From Chamaesiphon sp. GL140_3_metabinner_129_sub (GTDB lineage: Bacteria > Cyanobacteriota > Cyanobacteriia > Cyanobacteriales > Chamaesiphonaceae): a stretch of 33,731 nt of DNA. The stretch lies in the NCBI GenBank assembly GCA_025358725.1, contig JANYIT010000253.1, positions 1-33,731 of the forward strand, written 5' to 3'. Of this stretch, positions 1 to 8,315 are shown piece after piece; within the stretch, counting starts at the first letter, position 1; every line of letters starts with the position of its first letter. The notes below the pieces were generated by a model. The model saw only the letters and a list, made by a program, of their open reading frames with translations. It did not search any database and was not told the origin of the DNA. A program made the position numbers and the translations under genes.

Positions 1-213
1 CTAAAACACTGCCAAAAATATTTAGAAGAAATCCGCGCTGATATCATTTACACATATCCAAAATCTTCAGGGAAAGAATCTAAGCAGTTGGAAGTAGCTA
101 TTGAAAAGATTAAACTCGCTCAAACATCTCTGCATGGCAGATTGTCCGCCGAATATGCTGAGAAAGATGATGAGGAATTATTACCCGTTTACTTGGGAAG
201 GTTAAACCCGTAA
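1..213 (+). CDS. C-terminal fragment of an unknown protein (5' end outside window)
   Basis: Frame 1 is open from the first base to a TAA at 211-213, giving 70 residues ending in VYLGRLNP. It is rich in Lys and Glu and has no in-frame ATG, so the start lies outside the window. I recognise no family. It is convergent with the polymerase gene at 408, and a bidirectional hairpin at 237-272 sits between them. It may belong to the same mobile element or to its left flank. The short length and the lack of motif leave some chance that it is not coding. Confidence 0.5.
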   Translation, partial: LKHCQKYLEEIRADIIYTYPKSSGKESKQLEVAIEKIKLAQTSLHGRLSAEYAEKDDEELLPVYLGRLNP

Positions 214-236
214 ACATCTAACAAGTAGATAAATAA

Positions 237-272
237 AATCCCCCTTCATTCAATTAAGAGTGATGGGGGATT
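237..272. terminator. Bidirectional hairpin terminator between convergent genes
   Basis: AATCCCCC (237-244) pairs with GGGGGATT (265-272), and the stem continues inward with one mismatch. Read leftward it is followed by TTTTATTTA, so it best terminates the polymerase/primase transcript. It may also end the rightward fragment that stops at 213. Confidence 0.65.
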
Positions 273-407
273 ACTTTCGATCAAGAGATTCTTCAATCAA
301 ACGGGATTCTCAAATTTCAGTGACCCTGAATGATATTCCAGAATTATCGATGTGATTTGGGAGAGTTTTATTAATCTGGATGCTTACTACCCTGAAAATT
401 GAGAAAA

Positions 408-2429
408 TTAAGAGAGTAACGAATGATTGATAACATCCCGCACGTTTCCGGTGGTTAGGTCAAGTTTTAATTGGTGTTTATTGCCGATTGTGTGAGTTTC
501 CTCAATACCAAGAATCGATCGATAAACCTCATCGAGTTCTGTCACATAATATTCAGACCAATATTCACCGCTGTTAGTTTCTACTGGTATCGATTTTAAG
601 GGTTTACCCGTTTTAGAGTGGTATCGATCGAACCGCTTATACCAATAACTAACCCGTTCCCCTGCCTTACCGATTCCCAACTCAACTAGATTCTTTTCAT
701 TGGTGGATATTTTGCGGGTGATGGTGAGATCTTTAACTGAGATATCACCACTAGTTAAGAGCGATCTAACTTCCTGGTAGTAAGCCTTAGCCGCTTCTAT
801 TCCTTGTGTGAAATATCGCTTAATGAACTTGATCGGGAAGTCATTCTGAAGCGGGTATCGATTTCGCTTCCTGAATAAACCCTTAACGCTGGTCTTGCCC
901 TCTGGACTGACTAAAACGTAACTCTTAGCCTTTGGAGCGTATAACCCGCAATGTTTAAGTTCGATTTCGATTTCGATGCCATCTGGTAGAGCATCAGCCA
1001 CAGCCTTAGAGACAGTCTCAGGATCGTTATGGCTGAAGAAAATACCATCAGTATCGATCTCGATCGTAATACCGCCGCAACTTTCGACTACTGAAACCAT
1101 CAAGTCTAGAATCTTTCTCCCATAAGCCGTAACCAGTGCAGCCGCTTCATAGTCATTGAAAGTATAGTAACCAGTACCAAAGAATCCATAGCTACCATTT
1201 ATCAAGACTTTGAGGGCTTTCTCTTGGAAGCTTGCGGACTTGTCACCAGACTTACCTAAAGCTTTCAGTCTGAGTCTTTCCGCTCTCATGTAGTCCAATA
1301 CCCCTAGAAAGCGATTCTCGGTGTCTTTCCGGCTACAGATGCCATATCTAAGCATGATGCTGGGATAGAGGCTAGAAACGTCTATTTTAGCAACGTTAGA
1401 GTGTAAACCAAGTCTGAGTAGTTCGACAGTTCCACCATCAAACCCCGAACGACCATCAGCGTTGGGGTGTAGTCTTGGTAGTAATTTCTCATGAATCTTT
1501 TGGGCTTTGAGCGCGGGGGAAGCGATCGCTATCGTTTGGAAGTTCAGATTAGGCACATAGTTCATCTGATAGTAGACAACTGGTAGCAGAAAATTAGCTA
1601 ATAGTTGAGTGTCGTCTAAGTCGAACTCTAGATAGTCCTGAATCGTCGCTAAGTCTCCAGTCTCCCAACATTCTCTAATCCTTTCTACCGACAGCTCTAA
1701 CCGTCTGTCTTCTCTCAGACCCAAGGCGATAACACTATTCTTCAAACCGTAGCTAGTCAGTTTAGCGGCGGCTTTATCCCAGATAGCGATCTGTTGATAT
1801 GTGTCGAGAATATCGGTTCCTCTCCAATATACGGGCGTGAATTCGATTGGTTGACCATTCACACTACTAGATGTGATTCTGGTGGTTTTAGATGCCTTGG
1901 TGAAAGGATGAGAGATTTTATTAATTCGGCATCTGGTAACGATGAAGGGGACATCGAAGTTAATTAGGTTGTGACCGACGAGACATTCTGGTTTGTTGGC
2001 TTTCAGGTAGTCGATCGTTTTAGTTAGAGTCACTTTCTCCTCAGGGTCGGTAATGATGACCTTCTCACCTGTTTGAGACATTACCCCCACCATCAACACT
2101 CGATCAATAGTCGGGTCTAAACCCGTTGTCTCGATGTCGATGTAGAGCTTAGTCAGTTCTTCATAAGGTTTAACGCTGGTGTTCGGTTCCCATGATGGCG
2201 TAGTAACAAAGGGTCGGTAGTCCAGTGATAACCGATCTAGATCGACTTCTATCCGTCCTGACTTGTGGATTACTGCATCTCTGGGATTTGTGATGAGAGA
2301 TGTGATGTTAACCAGTCTAATCCCCACATTTGTCATGATTCCGACACTATTGCCATCTACTGACATTACCGTCGCTCTGGTGCCCTTCTTGCTATAAACA
2401 GTTGACCCGATCTTAATTCCATTCATCAT
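408..2429 (-). CDS. Family-B DNA polymerase of a mobile element
   Basis: DNA-dependent DNA polymerase with 3'-5' proofreading, 673 residues. Exonuclease motifs: DIETTG at about 98-103, NLINFD at 154-159, YLEFD at 266-270. Polymerase motifs: A, DVSSLYPS at 350-357; B, KVLINGSYG at 407-415; C, DTD at 459-461; plus a KxY-like KSY near 502-504. Only about 50 residues separate motifs A and B, so the large TPR2 insertion of protein-primed polymerases and pipolin piPolB is absent; a primer made by the neighbouring primase is the natural inference. The first ATG at 2429 is preceded by AAGGGG at about 6 nt spacing and overlaps the primase stop by 17 bp, suggesting translational coupling. The motif C segment reads EIDTDGIFF, where many family members have Ser after DTD. 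The family assignment is very strong; the role in element replication is inferred from context. Confidence 0.93.
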   Translation of the reverse strand: MMNGIKIGSTVYSKKGTRATVMSVDGNSVGIMTNVGIRLVNITSLITNPRDAVIHKSGRIEVDLDRLSLDYRPFVTTPSWEPNTSVKPYEELTKLYIDIETTGLDPTIDRVLMVGVMSQTGEKVIITDPEEKVTLTKTIDYLKANKPECLVGHNLINFDVPFIVTRCRINKISHPFTKASKTTRITSSSVNGQPIEFTPVYWRGTDILDTYQQIAIWDKAAAKLTSYGLKNSVIALGLREDRRLELSVERIRECWETGDLATIQDYLEFDLDDTQLLANFLLPVVYYQMNYVPNLNFQTIAIASPALKAQKIHEKLLPRLHPNADGRSGFDGGTVELLRLGLHSNVAKIDVSSLYPSIMLRYGICSRKDTENRFLGVLDYMRAERLRLKALGKSGDKSASFQEKALKVLINGSYGFFGTGYYTFNDYEAAALVTAYGRKILDLMVSVVESCGGITIEIDTDGIFFSHNDPETVSKAVADALPDGIEIEIELKHCGLYAPKAKSYVLVSPEGKTSVKGLFRKRNRYPLQNDFPIKFIKRYFTQGIEAAKAYYQEVRSLLTSGDISVKDLTITRKISTNEKNLVELGIGKAGERVSYWYKRFDRYHSKTGKPLKSIPVETNSGEYWSEYYVTELDEVYRSILGIEETHTIGNKHQLKLDLTTGNVRDVINHSLLS

Positions 2430-5325
2430 CTATTTCCCCTTGTATTGCTGCAAATTCTTCGGCTGATGCGATCGTGAACAGTTCTGGATGTCCGCCGATG
2501 AGATTTTTATCTTTATCCAAACCAGATATGTAATTCTCTTTGACCTCAGTTATAACTACAATGCTGTTCCCTGTTTTGACATAATCTCCAATTTTCAAAA
2601 TATTTTTATTAGGAAAAGTAGTCAAAGTAGTCACAACATCGCTAGAATCTTGACTAGATATGGTGTTGATACTGTGACTACCAGTAGTCACAGATTTTAG
2701 AGATGAATCGCTGCAATGACCGTTTACCACTGGTTCGGAGTTGTGACTACTTTCATGACCATTAGTAGTCACAGATTCTAGTGGCTCATCAGAAATACCC
2801 TTGTCAATCGATTCAGGGAAACTGTGACTACTTTCATGACTCTGAGTAGTCACAACATTCAAACCCTTATCCAGTCCCGTTCGAGCTTTTTCATTTTGAG
2901 AATCTGTGACTACCGATAGTCGCTCTTGAATAGAATGCTGAGTATAGGTTTCAGTGTTTTTGTGACTACTTTGACTACTTTTCTCTAGAATTTTTATTTG
3001 ATATTTGGAAGATTCGATCGACTCGTCGTTATCGATCGCATGTCCGAGCGATACAACTTTCGACATAAACGCCTTGAGTTCCTCGAAAGATGGTTTCGGT
3101 TTAGTAGTCCACCATGCCCGTGCCTCGTTAGGTTTAACCCATTCCTTCCCAGTGAACTTGTCGATAAACTTCAGGATTCGGGATAGTTCTGGGTCATTGG
3201 TCAAACCAAGTAGCTGATACTGAAGCAACGTTTGGGATAATTCCCATTTAGTCCAAGCGATCGCCAATTCCATCACAGAGACACTAATTAACTGCTCTGG
3301 CTCCTTCTCTCCGATAGCTGCTAGTGTCCGATGAAGGATTAGAGCGTTACGTCCAGCTATACCGTGAAATTTGGAGTAGGTGCCCTTAACTAGTCCTGTC
3401 GAACCAGATAAGGTCTTATCTTCAATCTCGTTATGCCAAGCTTCCCAGAGTGGTTTAGATTCGATCGCTAAACAGTGAATCTGTTCTGGTTGTCTTGATA
3501 ATGCCCTGTAAACCCTGTCTAGTTCTATTCCTAGATCGGCGGGGGTGTCAGTGAATGCTGATGTTTTAAACTGTGGTAGACCGACGAATGAGAATCGATT
3601 CCATAGTCCATCAAACTGACTATCATCGCCGCTCACCATGTTTGTAATAGTTTCAGGCTGAATACCTCCGAGGATCGAGATTGACGTTTGGGGGAGGACA
3701 ATAGTACCCGATGTTTTTCGATTATTTTTTACACCGTTGCCATTCCAAATTGTCAGCCACTGCTGGCGATCGCTACCCTTCCCGCCGCGATACATATCCA
3801 GCGATTTATAGAACTGTGCCAATTCATCCAGCATCAACATACAACCGTCATTGGGGTGGTGTTGGATGGAGTCTACTAGAGCTTCGATGGTGAAGTTGGA
3901 GAAATATAGATCGAGCATTGGTGTAGGTGCCTTTGGTTCCTCACCTCTGTCCGCTGGTTTAGTATTTTTCCAGTTGGTAAACTCGGCATCATAGTCGAGT
4001 TTTTTCTCTTTGTATTCGTCGTATAACTCTATCTGCTGACTGCTAAGGGGTTCGGTTAAGAGACTCAATACAGGGCTTTTCTTACTGCCAGTGTCGCCAA
4101 CTAGTCCACACCACCGGATAGCTGGTACTTTGAAATTAGTACCAGGGCTAATCATTAGTTTGGTACGGGAATCGATTCGACTTCCCAGAATCGGCAGTAG
4201 ACAGAAGTTCAATATCTCTACTGGGATGTTGAAGTTACCCGCCGCGATCGATAGTAAGTTTCCCAACTCACCACCAAACAAAATAGGAGCTTTCCCATTC
4301 TTAAGATTCAAAGATTCGTTAATGCTGTGGCTTAATTCAGCGTCTACCGATACCGATTCAAATCGATGACCAGCCGCAATAGCAAGGGTCTTAGCCTCGT
4401 TATAAACCATCGAAGGGTTACATCCAGAATGGCAGATAAAACCACCTGTCTGAGAGTCAATATGAAGGCTGTCTGATGATTCCCCGTTGTGAGCTGGACA
4501 CTTCGCTGTTATCCATCCCTTCCGACCGTCTGGGTTGTATCCTTCTAAATACTGAGCGAACGAACGCATATCTCGATCGTCAGCATCGGATTCGGTAATC
4601 TCTAGCGAATCTTTACACCATCGATCTACAGCTAGATCTGGCAAGGTTATATCGAATTCTTTTATTCTGTAGATGGTACTATGATTCAGTTGTAGCAACT
4701 GACACTCGACTCGATCGAAGTCATTAATCTCATGATTCCAAGCTACATGATCGAATCCTGGCAGTCTCATTAATTGGGCTGGATCGGCTAGAGACTGGTC
4801 ATCACAGTTCGAGTACTGCAACCATCGTCTCTGGTATGTTGGCAGCTCATCGATCTGGATATTCTGGGATTCCCAATAAGCATGTAGTGATTTCTTGGTC
4901 TTAACTACCGCTGTGGGTTTGCCAAACTCTTGAGTAATCCTGTCAATTTCTACTTGCTGCTCATCGAATGAAGCTCGATCTGATTCATGAAACAAACAAG
5001 TTCCATGCGTGATGTCTGTATTCTTCTCACCACCATGATGAACCACGAAGTAGATACCATAGCCTTGCTTATTCAGCCCTTGCAGGTGTCCCCAGCCGTC
5101 GGTAAACGGTTTATGGTCTTTTCCATAACGACGGTACAATTCACCCGTCTGTAAGTCGATATAGCCGTTAACTGTCGATTTATTGACCTTGCTGCTCTTC
5201 TTGTCGATATAGGTCATATCCCGTGCTTCTAATTCTGGCAGCGGGGTATTTTTTGGAGCTAGACAACGAATGTAAACGCGATCATCATGCCCGATCGCTT
5301 TGAGAAACTCGATAGATGTTTTCAT
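2413..5325 (-). CDS. Fused AEP (RepB-like) primase and DUF3987 ATPase/helicase-like protein
   Basis: A 970-residue replication protein. The N-terminal part (about 85-195) looks like a RepB-type archaeo-eukaryotic primase: an acidic motif LFHESD at 111-116, SLH at 146-148 and the typical ADPAQLMRLPG at 180-190. A CHC2-like zinc knuckle follows (C276, H279, C298, C302). The DUF3987 ATPase has a Walker A segment GDTGSKKS at 410-417 and Walker B-like MLMLDELAQFY further on. The C-terminal quarter (about 781-905) is a low-complexity linker with about 27-residue repeats containing VTTxxHESSH, followed by a short conserved-looking end domain. It is immediately upstream of, and overlaps, the family-B polymerase gene. 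ATG at 5325 has no clear Shine-Dalgarno, and a long hairpin lies just upstream. It probably primes and unwinds DNA for the polymerase. Family calls come from motifs read by eye. Confidence 0.88.
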   Translation of the reverse strand: MKTSIEFLKAIGHDDRVYIRCLAPKNTPLPELEARDMTYIDKKSSKVNKSTVNGYIDLQTGELYRRYGKDHKPFTDGWGHLQGLNKQGYGIYFVVHHGGEKNTDITHGTCLFHESDRASFDEQQVEIDRITQEFGKPTAVVKTKKSLHAYWESQNIQIDELPTYQRRWLQYSNCDDQSLADPAQLMRLPGFDHVAWNHEINDFDRVECQLLQLNHSTIYRIKEFDITLPDLAVDRWCKDSLEITESDADDRDMRSFAQYLEGYNPDGRKGWITAKCPAHNGESSDSLHIDSQTGGFICHSGCNPSMVYNEAKTLAIAAGHRFESVSVDAELSHSINESLNLKNGKAPILFGGELGNLLSIAAGNFNIPVEILNFCLLPILGSRIDSRTKLMISPGTNFKVPAIRWCGLVGDTGSKKSPVLSLLTEPLSSQQIELYDEYKEKKLDYDAEFTNWKNTKPADRGEEPKAPTPMLDLYFSNFTIEALVDSIQHHPNDGCMLMLDELAQFYKSLDMYRGGKGSDRQQWLTIWNGNGVKNNRKTSGTIVLPQTSISILGGIQPETITNMVSGDDSQFDGLWNRFSFVGLPQFKTSAFTDTPADLGIELDRVYRALSRQPEQIHCLAIESKPLWEAWHNEIEDKTLSGSTGLVKGTYSKFHGIAGRNALILHRTLAAIGEKEPEQLISVSVMELAIAWTKWELSQTLLQYQLLGLTNDPELSRILKFIDKFTGKEWVKPNEARAWWTTKPKPSFEELKAFMSKVVSLGHAIDNDESIESSKYQIKILEKSSQSSHKNTETYTQHSIQERLSVVTDSQNEKARTGLDKGLNVVTTQSHESSHSFPESIDKGISDEPLESVTTNGHESSHNSEPVVNGHCSDSSLKSVTTGSHSINTISSQDSSDVVTTLTTFPNKNILKIGDYVKTGNSIVVITEVKENYISGLDKDKNLIGGHPELFTIASAEEFAAIQGEIDDEWN
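2613..2983. repeat. Nested palindromic repeat array inside the primase gene
   Basis: Nine exact copies of the 9-mer TGTGACTAC/GTAGTCACA. The GTAGTCACA orientation starts at 2627, 2684, 2765 and 2846; TGTGACTAC starts at 2673, 2742, 2823, 2905 and 2961. They pair as palindromes: arms of 10 bp with 2-bp spacing at 2672-2693, and 9-bp arms with exactly 14-bp spacing at 2742-2773 and 2823-2854. The array is closed by a perfect 24-bp inverted repeat, 2613-2636 against 2960-2983. Unit spacing is mostly 81 bp, which keeps the reading frame. This could be an iteron origin inside a replication gene (as in lambda O), a protein-binding array or a recombination site. Confidence 0.85.
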
Positions 5326-5333
5326 GTTATAAT
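5325..5333 (+). promoter_or_regulatory. Candidate extended -10 promoter, rightward
   Basis: TGTTATAAT fits the extended -10 consensus (TGnTATAAT). It overlaps the primase start codon on the other strand and points toward the hairpin and terminator at 5337-5488. No good -35 is present at 17 bp. It is a candidate only. Confidence 0.3.
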
Positions 5334-5336
5334 TTG

Positions 5337-5390
5337 CACATAAAAAGAGCTAAAACGTTATAGCAACAACTGTCCAGCTCTTTTTATGTG
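5337..5390. repeat. Perfect 15-bp inverted repeat upstream of the primase gene
   Basis: CACATAAAAAGAGCT (5337-5351) and its exact complement (5376-5390) are separated by 24 nt. It begins 11 bp upstream of the primase ATG. In the leftward mRNA it would fold just before the start codon and could act as an attenuator or translation control element. As DNA it could be an operator or replication site. Confidence 0.7.
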
Positions 5391-5488
5391 GCTACAGTCA
5401 GGGAAACTACAACGATTTGGATAGTGGATCTCTGAAGAGTGATTTTTTCTTGGTCGCTCGTGGGCTTTCTCCCAGGGAGCGATTTTTT
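5340..5488 (+). ncRNA. Candidate antisense RNA over the primase leader
   Basis: A rightward transcript starting after the extended -10 at 5325-5333 would begin in the 5337-5390 hairpin and end at the strong intrinsic terminator 5454-5488, making about 150 nt. It would be fully complementary to the 5' leader of the primase mRNA, like antisense copy-number regulators of plasmids. There is no ORF in it. The call is inferred from promoter, hairpin and terminator arrangement; no known RNA family was recognised. Confidence 0.3.
5454..5488 (+). terminator. Intrinsic terminator, rightward
   Basis: TCGCTC (5454-5459) pairs with GAGCGA (5477-5482), with an inner GGG/CCC pairing, and is followed by six T (5483-5488). 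No annotated rightward gene precedes it, which is the main reason to suspect a small rightward RNA here. Confidence 0.65.
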
Positions 5489-5598
5489 GTTGCCTTTGCA
5501 GCTTGGGGTAGAGTAGCAAGTCTCGTTAATATCGAAATTTATCGGCTCTCAGCAACGAAAAACACGAGATGAGATTGATTAGTGATTTTTAGATCCTC

Positions 5599-5910
5599 CT
5601 ACAATGATATTTTTTTGTGGTTTGCCGCCGTGTGTTTATACTCATCAGAACTCGGTAGACTGGCTAAATATTTCTCGATCGCCCTTTGGTGAGCCGGAGA
5701 GTTGCCATTGACTATGTAGTCTCGAACCAGATCCTTCACCCAAACGATATTGGGAGAGTCTGGCAGATTATGCCAATAAATCCCACGGGTCAGGAGTTCA
5801 TTAACCCTCCAGTTCTTGAGAGTATCAGTTGATACTCCGGCACAAAGGCACATTTCACGGGTCGGGACACATTCCCATGTCAACAAAGGACGCTTGATTC
5901 TGTGTGTCAT
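5599..5910 (-). CDS. Excisionase-like helix-turn-helix protein
   Basis: Small DNA-binding protein, 103 residues from the ATG at 5910 (start MTHRIKRPLLTW). The core CAGVSTDTLKNWR looks like a helix-turn-helix recognition unit, followed by GIYWHNLPDSPNIVWVKDL, a pattern typical of small proteins next to cyanobacterial integrases. An upstream in-frame ATG at 5982 would add 24 residues rich in Pro and Ser; I prefer the internal start because the added part looks non-coding. It lies between the zinc-cluster gene and the primase leader in the same direction as the integrase, which suits a recombination directionality factor or element regulator. That function is inferred. Confidence 0.7.
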   Translation of the reverse strand: MTHRIKRPLLTWECVPTREMCLCAGVSTDTLKNWRVNELLTRGIYWHNLPDSPNIVWVKDLVRDYIVNGNSPAHQRAIEKYLASLPSSDEYKHTAANHKKISL

Positions 5911-6049
5911 TTTGCAGTTGGTTGGTAGCGTTGGGATAGGAGAGATAGGCACTAGACAGGGTGGAAAAGAGCTTATCTCCATTAACTCGCGGAAGCTGCG
6001 AAAAGTCTGTGGAGTTCTGCGGCTAATTTCAAGATCTGCCAGCAGAGAT

Positions 6050-7027
6050 CTAGGTCTTTCCTCTGGTTTTTATGCTCAGACCAAGACTGTCGGGGGACTT
6101 CCCTTGTCTTTCCAAAGCTGTTATCCAGTTTTTGTGATTTTGCTTGCATTTCTTATCGGTACAATAGCGAGAATAGTTATTAGCCTTCCCTTTCGGCAAT
6201 TCATAGAACTTCCCGCAGAACCAACATTGACAAAGCTTGAAATCACCATAAAATATCGGACTAAGTTTGTTACTATCTTTTGCAGCTCTTGTTCTATCAT
6301 TTTTGTGTTTAGTACTTTCCGCAAAAGTAGCTTCACTCTCTTTCCCAAGTAGTTGAATCGATTCCCTGCCTTCCTCTGACAGCCAGAAATGATAGAGCAT
6401 TCCTGCTGTGCTTTTATCAGCAAATTCGTACCAAGCAAACCTTGATTTCAATACATTCTGTTTGTAATTTTTGATTTTATCTTCGATTCCTGTAATCAAA
6501 TCTAGCTCTTTATCTAATTTCTCATAACCACTTTTAACTAATCCCTTACCCTCGCGAATTGATTCCCATTGATCGGCTATGTGTCTGGACATTGGTGGTA
6601 AAGAACTACGATCAAAAGGGATAGGACACATCATTTCAAAATATAGCTTGATTAGTAAATAGAACTCATAATATTCATAAATCTGTGAATTTTGCGAGAA
6701 AAATTTTCTTAGTAATTCCCCATGCGTTATCAATCCATGTGAAGGATTTTGGTAATGTAGTAAAATCTTTTGCACAGCATAATTACTATGTCTTTGCAAG
6801 ACACGAGTAGATTCTACATCGAGATTTTCTGGTGGAGTGATGTATTTTTCTAATAGATATTCGGGTGGTATTCCTCTATGCCATGGATAAAGCAGCTCCA
6901 TTAGAGCTGACTGATCTGGAAAAATGGTAATCTTTTTGTCTTGGTAATCGTCGCTAATGAGGGATGGGTCAAAAACAAAAAGATTCCAGCCATTTTCTGA
7001 TATTAGCTTGGGGATGAAACGAGTCAT
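6050..7027 (-). CDS. Unknown element protein with C-terminal cysteine cluster
   Basis: 325 residues from ATG 7027 (a TTG at 7039 in frame would add four residues). No family recognised. The N-terminal 200 residues are predicted helical and rich in aromatic residues, with no transmembrane segment. The C-terminal part carries CQCWFCGKFYELPKG and then YCTDKKCKQNH, a C-x2-C ... C-x4-C-x2-H arrangement that could bind zinc as a treble-clef or ribbon. It sits between integrase and excisionase-like genes and is co-oriented with them. DNA binding is a reasonable guess from the cysteine cluster, not more. Confidence 0.72.
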   Translation of the reverse strand: MTRFIPKLISENGWNLFVFDPSLISDDYQDKKITIFPDQSALMELLYPWHRGIPPEYLLEKYITPPENLDVESTRVLQRHSNYAVQKILLHYQNPSHGLITHGELLRKFFSQNSQIYEYYEFYLLIKLYFEMMCPIPFDRSSLPPMSRHIADQWESIREGKGLVKSGYEKLDKELDLITGIEDKIKNYKQNVLKSRFAWYEFADKSTAGMLYHFWLSEEGRESIQLLGKESEATFAESTKHKNDRTRAAKDSNKLSPIFYGDFKLCQCWFCGKFYELPKGKANNYSRYCTDKKCKQNHKNWITALERQGKSPDSLGLSIKTRGKT

Positions 7028-7093
7028 AATGATAGTCAAGAAATTATAGTTTTTTCCTAGCGTTAATCGACTTAATTAACTCTGAGTATTTTA

Positions 7094-8176
7094 TTATTCA
7101 AACGACTTGAGGACGCTATCCTGTTGAATAGAGTCACCATAGTATTTGTGCATTGTATGAGCGTCATGACCTGCTGCTGCTGCCACTTCGATGTAATTGG
7201 CACCACTAAGTAATGAATGCCTAATTGATGTCTTCCTGGTGGTGTAGGGCTTGCGATAAGCTACTCCCACATCTGCTAATACTTTTCCCCACAACCGCCT
7301 AAAATTACCGTTATCGATGGGTAAACCTTCGCGGCTAGTGAATACTAGTTCATCATCCGAGACTGGTTTGAGGCGTTCTTGTCTGGTACTGAGCATTGAA
7401 GCGATCGAATGGTCTAAAGGCACAGTCCGCCCCTTTTTAGTCTTGTTGCTAGAGAACCAGATCGAACCAAAATCAGCCGATATATGTTTCCACTTCAGAT
7501 CTCGAACTTCCTGCGGTCTGGTCGCCATCGACAGCCGAAACCGAACGTAATCGAGATAGTTGGCGTAGTAGGGACTAGCGCGGAAGCCATCGAGAATTTT
7601 CTTGACTTCATCCTGACTGAATGCGGGGACGGGTTGCACAGGGATAGACTTAAACCGCTCTGCTATCCCCTCCCACGGGTTTAAATCGGGTAATTGAAAC
7701 TTATCCCGTCCCCAATCCCACGCGGCTTTAAGGAGCCATATTCGCTGTTTGGCGGTATCTGGCTTAATTTTTCGGCATACCAGCACAAATCCATCGATCG
7801 TCTTTCGATCGATATCAGCCGCAGGGATGTTCAGATGCTTCTCTAGCATCGTCAACAGATACTTATAGCGAGTATCGATCGAGGCTTTGCTCAATCCTCC
7901 ATGCTTCTGCTGGTACTTAGTGAAACGATCTAATAACTCGACAGTGGTTATCTCGCTAGCATTCTTCCCGATGGTCTTGGGTCGGTATTTAACCAGAGTC
8001 GAATCGTAGTAACCATGTTTGGTATCATTCTCTATTCGATCTTTGATTGTGGATGCAAAAGCTCTGCCAGTCGTTGAGTCCTCCACACCTAAAGATAAAT
8101 TCTTCCGCCTGCCCGTCTCTGGACAAGTCCAGCGCAACCGTAATTTATGCTGATGCTTCTCGATCGTGATTTTCAT
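7094..8176 (-). CDS. Tyrosine recombinase (site-specific integrase)
   Basis: 360 residues from ATG 8176 (MKITIEKHQHKLRLRW). An in-frame ATG at 8239 would add 21 residues encoded by short repeats, so I prefer 8176. Catalytic features: Arg in MATRPQEVRDL, Lys in NKTKKGRTVPL, the box II Arg in YTTRKTSIRHSL, His in AAAAGHDAHT and the nucleophile Tyr in MHKYYGD. Box II has Tyr where the canonical HxxR His is expected and Lys after the Arg, so it is slightly divergent. The N-terminal half holds an arm-type and a core-binding SAM-like domain (about 70-170). The gene ends with the tRNA-Pro 3' end about 140 bp upstream of its start, the usual arrangement for integration into a tRNA gene. Confidence 0.94.
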   Translation of the reverse strand: MKITIEKHQHKLRLRWTCPETGRRKNLSLGVEDSTTGRAFASTIKDRIENDTKHGYYDSTLVKYRPKTIGKNASEITTVELLDRFTKYQQKHGGLSKASIDTRYKYLLTMLEKHLNIPAADIDRKTIDGFVLVCRKIKPDTAKQRIWLLKAAWDWGRDKFQLPDLNPWEGIAERFKSIPVQPVPAFSQDEVKKILDGFRASPYYANYLDYVRFRLSMATRPQEVRDLKWKHISADFGSIWFSSNKTKKGRTVPLDHSIASMLSTRQERLKPVSDDELVFTSREGLPIDNGNFRRLWGKVLADVGVAYRKPYTTRKTSIRHSLLSGANYIEVAAAAGHDAHTMHKYYGDSIQQDSVLKSFE

Positions 8177-8220
8177 AGGGGTAAAAATAGGGGTAAAACT
8201 GTCATGTCTAAACACCCCTA
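8177..8220. promoter_or_regulatory. Short repeated boxes upstream of the integrase start
   Basis: AGGGGTAAAA occurs at 8177-8186 and 8189-8198, and the inverted box ACCCCTA at 8214-8220. They lie between integrase start and the tRNA, where arm-type binding sites for integrase or excisionase, or an operator, would be expected. Confidence 0.35.
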
Positions 8221-8315
8221 ACCACCCTTTCATTGTCAATAAGACAACAAAAAAGATTCCAACAAAGTCGCGTAGACCTTGCCGAAACCCTTTTCTAATG
8301 CTGTTTTTCCCCTAG

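Noticed and set aside
408-2429. Pipolin or protein-primed PolB
   Set aside because: Motif A (350-357) and motif B (407-415) are too close for the TPR2 insertion, and a primase gene is adjacent.
2613-2983. CRISPR array
   Set aside because: Repeats are 9-mers in both orientations inside a coding gene, with spacers that are not uniform and no cas genes nearby.
5816-6438. ORFs overlapping the excisionase-like and zinc-cluster genes in other frames (both strands)
   Set aside because: They are out of frame with well supported genes, have no recognisable motif and no ribosome site.
1-8315. Second copy of the tRNA-Pro 3' end marking the left element boundary
   Set aside because: I searched by eye for the tRNA 3' sequence in the left part and found none, so the boundary is probably outside the window.
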